A stretch of DNA of 64,000 bases from Pelagicoccus albus (GTDB lineage: Bacteria > Verrucomicrobiota > Verrucomicrobiia > Opitutales > Opitutaceae). The notes beneath the pieces were generated by a model. The model was not told the origin of the DNA and did not search any database. It saw only the letters and a program-made list of their open reading frames with translations. The translations under genes were made by a program, and so were the position numbers. The stretch is from contig NZ_JACHVC010000006.1 in NCBI RefSeq assembly GCF_014230145.1, positions 124,001-188,000 of the forward strand, written 5' to 3'. Positions 46,795 to 54,966 of this stretch are shown here, in pieces (within the stretch, counting starts at the first letter, position 1; each line of letters opens with the position of its first letter).

Positions 46795-48699
46795 ATGTTT
46801 AAGAAAGCTGTTTTAGTACTTTGTGGGTTAGGTGCGGTATCGGTTGCGGCCGCTGCCCCGCGTCAGATTTGGGTTTCACCCGAAGGGACTGAGGCGGGCG
46901 ATGGGAGCATGGAAGCTCCGTATCTCAGAATCGCCGCGGCACAGCGGCAGGCCCGCGAGTTGCGTCGGCTCAATGATGAGTCGATCGCAGAAGGGATCGA
47001 AATCCTGCTCACCGATGGCAAGTACGAGCTGATAGAGCCTTTGCTGATACGTACTGAAGATTCGGGTACGGCCGTTAGTCCCACAACGTTTAAGGCGGCA
47101 CCTGATGCGACTCCTGTGTTGAGCGGTGGCGTTGCAGTCGAGGGTTGGAGTCCTGCGGAAGGATCAATCGAAGGCTTGAATCCCGCTGCCAAAGGAAAGC
47201 TCTGGGTGGCTAAGACTCCTCGCAAAAACGCAAACCGGTTTTCTTTTCGTCAACTTTGGGTCGAAGGAGAGCGGGCCGTGCGGGCTAAGGAGGTTGATGA
47301 TAATGACCTGCCCAGAATTCTAGATTGGGACAAAGAGAACCGGGTTGGTTGGATAGAGCTACCGGAATTCGGCGATTTTTCCGATCCGCTTGGCATGGAG
47401 TTCGTTATCCATCAAATGTGGGCGATCGCGATTCTTCGGGTTAAAACCTTTGAAGCTTTCCCGGAGGAAGGCCGGGCGCGCATTTCATTTTACGAGCCCG
47501 AAAGCCGCGTGCAGTTCGAGCACCCGTGGCCTCCCGTTGTTTTAGCCAATAAGGGCAAGCCAGGATTTTACAGCGCCGACAATGGCAGTTCCGCTTATTA
47601 TCTAGCCAACCGCATGGAGTTCCTCGATGAGCCAGGTGAGTGGTACCTCGACGAAGAGAAGGGACTGGTCTACTACTGGCCGAAAGAAGGTCAGGATATG
47701 GCCACGGTGGAGGTGATCGCTCCTGCCATGGAAACTCTGGTTGAGGTGCAAGGATCTCTAGACGCGCCAGTTGAACACGTGCAGTTCTATGGTATCCACT
47801 TTGAGCATACTACTTGGATGCGTCCCTCAATTGCAGGGCATGTGCCGCTGCAGGCCGGGTTTTACATGTACGATGCCTATAAGTTAAAGGTCCCCGGTAC
47901 TCCCGATAAGGCAGGCCTTGAAAATCAGGCTTGGATTGGGAGGCAGTCCGCAGCCGTAACTGTCTACGGCGGTAACGACATCGCTTTTCGAAACTGCATT
48001 TTTCAGCGCATAGCGGCTAGCGGTCTCGACTATACTTTTGGTTCTCAGCGAGCGGTGGTGGAAGGGAATGTCTTCCGCGATATTGGTGGTAACGGAATAG
48101 TGATCGGCGGCTTTCAAGACGGCGGTATCGAAACGCACGTCCCTTACGATCCAAGCGACGAGCGAGAAATATGCTCCGATGCCCGCATCGTTAACAATCT
48201 CGTGACCGACGTAGCCAACGAGGATTGGGGATGCGTGGGAATCGCGGCTGGTTACGTGCGGGGAATTGAAATCGCCCACAACGAAATCAGCGAAGTCGCT
48301 TACACCGGAATTAGCATGGGCTGGGGTTGGACCAAGTCCGTCAACTGCATGCGGGACAACCTGATTCACGCTAACCACATACACCATTACGCAAAGCACA
48401 TGTATGACGTGGGTGGAATCTACACGCTATCGCCTCAGCCAAAATCGGTGATCAGCGAGAACAGCGTGCACACCCTCTACAAGCCAGCTTACGTACACGA
48501 CCCGAACCACTGGAACTATCTCTACCTAGATGAAGGTTCGTCCTACATCTACGTTCGAGACAACTGGTGTCCGGAGCAAAAGTTCTCCACCAACGCCAAC
48601 GGCCCCGGAAACACGTGGGAGAACAATGGCCCTCAAGTGTCCCAAGAGATCAAAGACGCGGCGGGGCTGGAACTGGAGTTCCAGCATTTGTTGAACTGA
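46795..48699 (+). CDS. Right-handed beta-helix glycosidase-like protein (GH141-like)
   Basis: 634 residues, signal peptide KKAVLVLCGLGAVSVAAA. The opening IWVSPEGTEAGDGSMEAPYL is the conserved N-terminus of secreted beta-helix enzymes (GH141 and relatives). Later helix coils: YGIHFEHTTWMRPSI, NDIAFRNCIFQRIAASGLDY, VVEGNVFRDIGGNGIVIGGF and IEIAHNEISEVAYTGISMGW. Known GH141 activities include alpha-L-fucosidase (rhamnogalacturonan II side chains) and xylanase. The neighbourhood (GH95, GH106) favours a fucose- or rhamnose-containing substrate. Last gene of the operon starting at 35492, 29 bp after the TIM-barrel gene, convergent with the GH35 gene. Confidence 0.78.
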   Translation: MFKKAVLVLCGLGAVSVAAAAPRQIWVSPEGTEAGDGSMEAPYLRIAAAQRQARELRRLNDESIAEGIEILLTDGKYELIEPLLIRTEDSGTAVSPTTFKAAPDATPVLSGGVAVEGWSPAEGSIEGLNPAAKGKLWVAKTPRKNANRFSFRQLWVEGERAVRAKEVDDNDLPRILDWDKENRVGWIELPEFGDFSDPLGMEFVIHQMWAIAILRVKTFEAFPEEGRARISFYEPESRVQFEHPWPPVVLANKGKPGFYSADNGSSAYYLANRMEFLDEPGEWYLDEEKGLVYYWPKEGQDMATVEVIAPAMETLVEVQGSLDAPVEHVQFYGIHFEHTTWMRPSIAGHVPLQAGFYMYDAYKLKVPGTPDKAGLENQAWIGRQSAAVTVYGGNDIAFRNCIFQRIAASGLDYTFGSQRAVVEGNVFRDIGGNGIVIGGFQDGGIETHVPYDPSDEREICSDARIVNNLVTDVANEDWGCVGIAAGYVRGIEIAHNEISEVAYTGISMGWGWTKSVNCMRDNLIHANHIHHYAKHMYDVGGIYTLSPQPKSVISENSVHTLYKPAYVHDPNHWNYLYLDEGSSYIYVRDNWCPEQKFSTNANGPGNTWENNGPQVSQEIKDAAGLELEFQHLLN

Positions 48700-48739
48700 T
48701 TTGGCCGAAGCTTTTTTTCAGCCTATCGCTGATTTTTGC

Positions 48740-50377
48740 CTACTCGTATTCGTAGACCGTGAAACGCTGAATGGTGACGGAGTCGACAAAGGAACGAATG
48801 TGGCGGCCTTGGTGGGTTTGGTCGCCGTTGAGATGCTGGAAGACCTTCCATTTTCCGTCTTCGAAACTGCCGCTCTCCGCTTTGAGGATGCCGACGCGGG
48901 GAGCGTTCTCTTTGAGGCTTTTGATCTTAACGGAAACGCCGAAGCCTGCGTAGTAGAACTCGTTGTCAGCGGTTTGCACGATGATGGCTCCCGCCGGTTC
49001 CCACTCTTCCGCATTGGAGTTCGGTTCCCAACCAAGGTTGAAGGTATGGCCTGCGATGAACTCGTAGTCGCCCAACTGAAAGGTCACCTCTCGAACGTCC
49101 TTGTCCAGTAGCACTGCTTCTACGCGTCCTTGCCCGCGTTGTTGGTCGAGCAACGGTTTGATCTGTGCAACGATGTCGTAGATCTCTCCGAGTTTGGCTT
49201 GGCCGGGAGTGAGCGGTTTGCCGGGAATCTGGTCGATGGCGAAAGGGGCGAAACCGAGTGCTTCGTAGTGACCAAATGCATACAGCGATTTAGCTGAAAC
49301 GGTGTCGTCGTAGCGGTGTTCTGGAATGAAGAGCGGATTACCTTGGCGGACGTAGAGATCGTTCCAGTGCTTGAAGCGAGGATTGTAGTAGTCGGGAGAG
49401 TAGAAATCGATATTCGAAGAGGCGGCTCGCCAGAGGTCCATGACATGCGGCAAGGGTCCGGCACTCGGGTACTCGCCCGGTTTTCTCCCTGGACGATTGA
49501 GGGCCGCGTTGACGTAGGCGGGTAGGGCGTATTCTTCTTTGCCCGCTTTAGCGACTGCGTCGGCGTATTTGGCGAAGTAGTACGCCATGAAAATTTCGTC
49601 TGTGTGGAGGCCAACTCCGAAGATTTCCTCCCAGTTGCCTTCTGTTTTGGATCCCGCGTTTTCCCAGACTTCGAGGAACTCCGGATTTAGCGTGTCCTTG
49701 TTTTGGACCAGATATTCGATAAGCTCGGCAGGTACCTCGGCTTCGAACTGCTCATTGGCAAGCGGGTGATAGTCGCGAGCGGAAGGCAGCATGCCGATTT
49801 CGTTCTCCGGTTGCATGAGGATCACGGTCTGATGGTCCGCGTCCACCTTTTTGATATGCCGGAGGAGTTGGCGGTAGGCATTCAGGTCCGCCTGAAGATT
49901 GTTATCCGAAAATGGAGTTAGGATCTCCTGGCTGATTCCCTCGGCGCTCTTGGCTCTGGGAAAACGTTTCTGATCCAGCTTGACCCATGCTGGGACGTGA
50001 CTGGACATGCTGTTTTTCCAAGAGCCGAACCAGAGGGGCACCAGCTTGAATCCTTCTTTGCGGGCTCGAAGAATCAGGTCGTCGACCAGCTCGAAATCGA
50101 ATTCTCCCTCCTCTGGTTCCAGAAGTTCCCAGTAGATGGGGATCAGAATGGTGTTAACGTTGAGCTCCTTGAGGCGCGGCCAAATAGGCTCCATCGACTC
50201 CATGGTGCTGCCGGCGGAATTCGAAAGCTCGCCCGCCAGCATGAGGAAGGGCTCTCCTTCAACGACTAGCTGTTGGCGGTTGCCGACTATTTCCATATGG
50301 GGAATAGCAGGCTTGGCGATGAGTGAAATGGGAAGGGCCAGCAAAGCGGCCGTCGAAAGGATTAGTTTTCTTAGCAT
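48740..50377 (-). CDS. GH35 family beta-galactosidase (DUF5597 C-terminal domain)
   Basis: 545 residues from ATG 50377; the frame is open 204 nt further upstream, but the signal peptide LRKLILSTAALLALPISLIA fixes the start. GH35 catalytic motifs: acid/base in LMQPENEIG and the second glutamate in LFIPEHRY. The C-terminal domain (EFIAGHTFNLGWEPNSNAEE to GRHIRSFVDSVTIQRF) matches the DUF5597 extension known on GH35 enzymes of Caulobacter and Xanthomonas type. It is last in the minus run shared with the ThuA and (alpha/alpha)6 genes (133-bp gap) and convergent with the GH141 gene (40-bp gap). Confidence 0.88.
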   Translation of the reverse strand: MLRKLILSTAALLALPISLIAKPAIPHMEIVGNRQQLVVEGEPFLMLAGELSNSAGSTMESMEPIWPRLKELNVNTILIPIYWELLEPEEGEFDFELVDDLILRARKEGFKLVPLWFGSWKNSMSSHVPAWVKLDQKRFPRAKSAEGISQEILTPFSDNNLQADLNAYRQLLRHIKKVDADHQTVILMQPENEIGMLPSARDYHPLANEQFEAEVPAELIEYLVQNKDTLNPEFLEVWENAGSKTEGNWEEIFGVGLHTDEIFMAYYFAKYADAVAKAGKEEYALPAYVNAALNRPGRKPGEYPSAGPLPHVMDLWRAASSNIDFYSPDYYNPRFKHWNDLYVRQGNPLFIPEHRYDDTVSAKSLYAFGHYEALGFAPFAIDQIPGKPLTPGQAKLGEIYDIVAQIKPLLDQQRGQGRVEAVLLDKDVREVTFQLGDYEFIAGHTFNLGWEPNSNAEEWEPAGAIIVQTADNEFYYAGFGVSVKIKSLKENAPRVGILKAESGSFEDGKWKVFQHLNGDQTHQGRHIRSFVDSVTIQRFTVYEYE

Positions 50378-50510
50378 GATTTGGAGCGGGGTTCTTGTCT
50401 CGAAAACAGGGAAACGCGCCGCCATTTCTCGGTCAATCCAAGCAGGAAACGCTGCTAGTCTATTTATAGCAAAGAATGAGGCGACGCGAACAGACCATCG
50501 AAGTTTCAAC

Positions 50511-51485
50511 TTATTCGCCTTTCCGATAGGAACTTCGATAGGCGGTGGGGAAGTCTTCGGGGACTGCTTGAGTGACGTCACCAGTGGCTGCCCATTCCGT
50601 ACCTCGCTGGAGGCTTACGATATATGCGACATTGTTGATCGCTGGAGCGTTGGAATCGTCCCCAGCTCCTACGTGGCCGAGCGTCGAATGGAAGACGCGA
50701 CCTTCTCCGTAAGATATGGCCATGAAGACCGGTTCGTTGTGAGGGGAAGCACCTCGCTGGTCGGGATCGGCAAAGCCGGTGGCTAGCAGATCCAGATTTT
50801 CAGCGGGTCCGCGCAGACCGGAGTAAAGCTCGTCCCGTCCGTTTAGCCAGACCTCTGGCAGTCCTTCGGTGACGGGGTGCTCCGAGTTTCTCACGGTTAG
50901 AAGCCATTCGTGAGGCGGAGGGTGCCCGGCAGCTCCGGGAGACTGGTCGTGCACGACTTCGCAAGAACGCCAGTAAATGCGGGGGCCCCAACGCTCGTTG
51001 CGACTGGCTTGGAATTTCGGCTTGTCCGAGAGAGGGGGCTCGTGCAATCCGGAGCCTCCCCATCCACCTACGCCAATCATTTTATTAAACTCCGCCCAGA
51101 GAGGAAAGGAATTGTCCGCCGCGTGAATGGTCACGAGTCCGCCGCCGTTTTTCATGTATTCAACAAATGAATGCTTTGTCTCCTCTGGCCATTCCGCTCC
51201 TTCGTAATCCATAACCACTACTTGATATTTCGACCAGTCGGGCGAAAAGCCCTGCATGCTCTCGCCGCCCGGCGGGGTCAGGATGACGTCCACCTCAAAA
51301 AGGCCTGTCTCCTGCAAATAGCGTTCGATGGCAGCAGACGAGACTTTCCAGTTGTGGTACTTGTTGGATTGGCCCGTCAGCAGCATTGTCTTGATGGGCT
51401 TGATCGCTTCTTCGGCGAGAGCGATTCGAAAGAATGCGCTGCAGGCTAAGGTAGCTAAAAGGAGAGCTTTGAATGCTGTATTCAT
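50511..51485 (-). CDS. Secreted ThuA-domain protein
   Basis: 324 residues. Signal peptide NTAFKALLLATLACSAFFRI. The ThuA-like glutamine-amidotransferase fold is recognisable from IKPIKTMLLTGQSNKYHNWK, VVVMDYEGAEWPEE, GGGLVTIHAADNSFPLW and the ending FMAISYGEGRVFHSTLGHVG. ThuA proteins occur with sugar utilisation genes, and several in this phylum are secreted; biochemical role unknown. It lies 40 bp after the (alpha/alpha)6-barrel gene, in the same minus run. Confidence 0.82.
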   Translation of the reverse strand: MNTAFKALLLATLACSAFFRIALAEEAIKPIKTMLLTGQSNKYHNWKVSSAAIERYLQETGLFEVDVILTPPGGESMQGFSPDWSKYQVVVMDYEGAEWPEETKHSFVEYMKNGGGLVTIHAADNSFPLWAEFNKMIGVGGWGGSGLHEPPLSDKPKFQASRNERWGPRIYWRSCEVVHDQSPGAAGHPPPHEWLLTVRNSEHPVTEGLPEVWLNGRDELYSGLRGPAENLDLLATGFADPDQRGASPHNEPVFMAISYGEGRVFHSTLGHVGAGDDSNAPAINNVAYIVSLQRGTEWAATGDVTQAVPEDFPTAYRSSYRKGE

Positions 51486-51525
51486 AATCTAGTATCGTTT
51501 GAATAATTGTATTTCACCGTTCGCG

Positions 51526-53676
51526 CTATGGCAGCGGAGCGAATCCTTCGGTTTTAATTTGCCAGCTGCCATCGTCCGGGAATCCTGGGAATTCGTTTTC
51601 GGAACCATCCCAACCTGCGAGCATGAGGGCGAGGGCGGAGAGAAATGAACCGTTGGCGGGCAGGTAGACAGCGATTTCGGGGTGACCTTTGCTCTGGCTG
51701 GCTCGAACCTCGTCGCTGCCTTGCGGGCAATGTCCGTTGGGTGTGTAGCGATTGTTAGGACCGTCGCGGAGAAGGATTTCTACTGCCTCCGCGGGGCGGC
51801 CCAATCGAGCGGCGGTCATGGCGACTATCGGGTAATCCCAACCCCAGATCTTGGCTTCCCAGTCCCACTCCGCCAAAACTCCGTCCAAGGTTGCGTTCAT
51901 GATGGAGCGATCGACGTAGTCGGTCTCCGGGAGAAAGCCCAGCGGCATCAGCATCTGGGGATGATCGTGCCGGCTATCAATATTGTCCCACGTGTCTGGA
52001 TACGATTCGAGGGCGACGTATTTGCCCTGGGATTGAGGAAGTTCAGGAAGGTGCGCTAGAATGTGGTCCCATTTCTCCACGCGTTCCATTCCAAGCTTTC
52101 CCCTCCACGTTTGGGCAATGCCAAGGGCCCAGTTCCAGTAGGCTAGCTCGAAGGACGGGTTTTGACTGGTCGATTGATCGTGGATCTCTTGGGCGATCCA
52201 GAGCGGTGGACCCAGAACGTACTCGGAGCGATTCTCGTCGAAGTGGAGCATGGAAGCCATGCAGGCGGCAGACTGCAGAACCAAATCGCCATAGGTTTCC
52301 AATATCTCGGGTTCTTCGCCCGAGCGGCGAAGTAGCTCCGCGAGATAGATGGGGTGGGGTTGGTTCCAGACGATTAGCGGGTTTCCGCCCGGACTCTCCC
52401 TTCCGTCAGGTCCTACCATTTTGGACCAACGCGCTCCGTCGAGGCCCCGCTCGCTGGCAAGTTTTTGGGCGACCGGGAGTCGGTCGAGGAACCAGGAGAG
52501 ATTTTCTTCTGCGTAATTTGATTTTCCCCATGCGATAAAATGAGCGACGTGCCACCATACCATTTCGGTGTGATGTTTGCCGTACCAAGTGTTGCAGGTT
52601 AGCCCACTCTCTTGAGGTGGAAACGTGGATACGCATTGGGCGGCGGTCAGGTAGCGAGATAGGACCATGCGGTTTTCCAGCTTTTCCGCGATGGGATTGG
52701 TACTTCCCGAAAAGTCGGCTGCGGCGCCTGTTTGCCAGAAGTCGATCCAGTGCTCCTGGCCACGTTTCTTCGCCGCTTCGTAAGTCGGGGCCAGCACGTT
52801 GTCTGGGGAGAAGCGAAACGTGAAGCTTAAGGTTTGTTCCTCCGATCCCTCTATCATAAAAGAATGAGTATCCACCTTTTGGAGTGGATTGCTCGAGATC
52901 GCGTAGTAGCTCGCATCCAGAACATTGCGTTTCACGGTTCGCTCATCGAGCTGTAGGGACTGATGATGTTCGCTATTTGTCCAATCGAGGGCAGGGGTGT
53001 TCTTAGTGGCGATGTCGTGGCCTCGCGGAAAATCGATCCGTACGCGGATTTTTCCCGATTCGATCAAGGGGGATTTGATCTGCAGGGCGACGCTGTCGGA
53101 GTCGGAATCGCAGGAGGTGACAACTTCGACTGGCTCTCCTCCCAATTGATAGGTGCTAGTGATGGTTCCCCGCCAAAGGTCGAGTGTCTGGCTGGGTGAT
53201 TCGATCATGGCCTCCGTTAATTTTCCGCCCGGAGCGTCCAGCCACTCCAAGGAAAGCTGACCCAGTGGGTGCAAACGAGGGTTGCGACGCAACCAACGAC
53301 CCGCCGCCACGCTCGTTCCTCGGGCAGGTAGGGAAATGATGCTGCCGTCTGCTTGGGTGAAGTCTCTACTCGCGTTTTGAAGGGTGTAGCCTTCGGGGTT
53401 CTTTTCGCTCGTCCAACACCAGCGAGCAAGCGTTTCGAGCGGGATCCCGGTGGCGTGGTAGTTCTGGCCGAAAGTCTGTAGGCCGGTGATATCAACGGTG
53501 AAGGCGAAGGATCCGTTTCCCACGGTTAGAGGTGCGCTGGTATCGATGGCCTCAAGGTGCGGGTTGTGGCGCGAGACGACTTCGAGGCGGTTGATAGGAG
53601 TGTCGACCGTTTGACCGAGGGACAGGCATGTAAATAGGCTAGCGAGCGCGGCAGCTAGGGGTAGCTTTATAATCAT
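51526..53676 (-). CDS. (alpha/alpha)6-barrel glycoside hydrolase-like protein
   Basis: 716 residues from ATG 53676 (an in-frame TTG at 53703 is the alternative). Signal peptide IIKLPLAAALASLFTCLSLG. The N-terminal beta-sandwich starts LTVGNGSFAFTVDITGLQTF; the helical barrel carries LTCNTWYGKHHTEMVWWHVA and SFELAYWNWALGIAQTWRGK, resembling GH65/GH95-type six-hairpin glycosidases, but no family can be named safely. First gene of the minus run (with the ThuA gene and GH35), divergent from the GH43-like gene at 53832. Probably a glycosidase for the same polymer; substrate unknown. Confidence 0.75.
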   Translation of the reverse strand: MIIKLPLAAALASLFTCLSLGQTVDTPINRLEVVSRHNPHLEAIDTSAPLTVGNGSFAFTVDITGLQTFGQNYHATGIPLETLARWCWTSEKNPEGYTLQNASRDFTQADGSIISLPARGTSVAAGRWLRRNPRLHPLGQLSLEWLDAPGGKLTEAMIESPSQTLDLWRGTITSTYQLGGEPVEVVTSCDSDSDSVALQIKSPLIESGKIRVRIDFPRGHDIATKNTPALDWTNSEHHQSLQLDERTVKRNVLDASYYAISSNPLQKVDTHSFMIEGSEEQTLSFTFRFSPDNVLAPTYEAAKKRGQEHWIDFWQTGAAADFSGSTNPIAEKLENRMVLSRYLTAAQCVSTFPPQESGLTCNTWYGKHHTEMVWWHVAHFIAWGKSNYAEENLSWFLDRLPVAQKLASERGLDGARWSKMVGPDGRESPGGNPLIVWNQPHPIYLAELLRRSGEEPEILETYGDLVLQSAACMASMLHFDENRSEYVLGPPLWIAQEIHDQSTSQNPSFELAYWNWALGIAQTWRGKLGMERVEKWDHILAHLPELPQSQGKYVALESYPDTWDNIDSRHDHPQMLMPLGFLPETDYVDRSIMNATLDGVLAEWDWEAKIWGWDYPIVAMTAARLGRPAEAVEILLRDGPNNRYTPNGHCPQGSDEVRASQSKGHPEIAVYLPANGSFLSALALMLAGWDGSENEFPGFPDDGSWQIKTEGFAPLP

Positions 53677-53831
53677 TTGGGTGGGGGGGCGGCTTTTTTC
53701 CAATCCAACAGGCTCTGAGAAAAAGTCAAAGATGCTCGGTTCAGGGATGCCGATTTGGGTTGCTGAAAAATGAAGCCAAGGTCAGGTTCTCGTACGCTAT
53801 TCCTTTGGTAAAAGCCCCCTAATTCCACCCC

Positions 53832-54797
53832 ATGAAAAAGAGAAAGCTCTCCATTCTCCTTGGCAGCGCTTTGTTTGCCGCTGCACTCTGCCACGCTTCC
53901 AATCCTCTCGATTTGGGTGAGGTCAGAACAGCCGATCCTTCCGGTCATGTATGGGCCGATGGACGCATGTATCTCTACGTGTCGCACGACGAGGAGTGCC
54001 AAGAGGATTTCTGGATGAAGGATTGGTTGATCTACTCGTCGGAGGATTTGGTTAACTGGACCTCCCATGGAGCGGCCTTGTCGGTGGACGATTTGTCATG
54101 GGCGGATAACTACGCTTGGGCACCCGACGCTGCTTACAAGGACGGGAAATACTATTTTTGCTTTCCAGCTGGAACCGGGCACAAGGATCGGGTCAATCCC
54201 GAGAATAGCACCAAGTGGATGGGAATCGGGATCGCCGAGAGCGATTCTCCGACGGGACCCTTTAAAGATATGATCGGTGCGCCGCTTTGGACAGAGCCTT
54301 ACGCCAATGATCCTTGCCTATTCGTAGACGACGATGGGGAAGCTTACCTCTATTTCCACGGAGGGAATGGCCATGACTGGCTTGTTGCCAAGATGGCCGA
54401 CGACATGCGGAGTGTCGAAGGCGACTTCGTGAAAATGGATATGGGCGGGCACGAGCCCAAGATGGAGGGACCATGGGTTTTCAAGCGGGGCGATCTCTAT
54501 TATTTCACCATGCCGGAAAACAATCGTGAGCTCTCGCACTATGTTAGCCATTCGCCCTTGGGCCCTTGGGAGTACCGCGGGGTCTTCATGGAGCAAGAGT
54601 CCGAAAGCAATAATCACCACTCCATCGTCGAGTTCAAGGGGCAGTGGATTCTGTTTTACCACCGCTGGCTTGATATCGACTCCGATTGCGGACCTCAGAG
54701 ACATGTGTGCGCCGAGTACCTCAGCTTCGATGAAAATGGAACCATTCTTGAGGTCGAGCGGAGCTCGGAAGGTGTGGGTCGGTCGAATAAGAGCTAA
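53832..54797 (+). CDS. GH43-family glycosidase
   Basis: 321 residues, signal peptide KKRKLSILLGSALFAAALCH. The three catalytic acids of clan F are visible: Asp35 in TADPSGH, Asp160 in YANDPCLF, and Glu212 in KMEGPW. Blade repeats include WAPDAAYKDGKYYFCFPAG and GEAYLYFHGGNG. GH43 enzymes remove arabinofuranose, xylose or galactose from pectin side chains. It is divergent from the (alpha/alpha)6-barrel gene and separated from the beta-helix protein by a possible terminator. Confidence 0.92.
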   Translation: MKKRKLSILLGSALFAAALCHASNPLDLGEVRTADPSGHVWADGRMYLYVSHDEECQEDFWMKDWLIYSSEDLVNWTSHGAALSVDDLSWADNYAWAPDAAYKDGKYYFCFPAGTGHKDRVNPENSTKWMGIGIAESDSPTGPFKDMIGAPLWTEPYANDPCLFVDDDGEAYLYFHGGNGHDWLVAKMADDMRSVEGDFVKMDMGGHEPKMEGPWVFKRGDLYYFTMPENNRELSHYVSHSPLGPWEYRGVFMEQESESNNHHSIVEFKGQWILFYHRWLDIDSDCGPQRHVCAEYLSFDENGTILEVERSSEGVGRSNKS

Positions 54798-54806
54798 CAA
54801 TGACGC

Positions 54807-54845
54807 GGGTTGGCAGCTCGCTTTCGCAAAGCTAACCCCCGTTTT
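54807..54845 (+). terminator. Possible terminator after GH43 gene
   Basis: GGGTTGGC (54807-54814) with GCTAACCC (54831-54838), one G-U pair, a loop of 16 nt, then a TTTT tail at 54842-54845. Moderate stem, moderate confidence. Confidence 0.45.
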
Positions 54846-54966
54846 GTCCCAGATTAAGTAGGGATCGTCACATAAATGACACAATTTGAATCGCGGCACA
54901 GTCCAGTCGCGTATCGAAAAAGGAAGTGTTCGATCTGTTCGACGTCTTCCAATCTCGCACATTGTT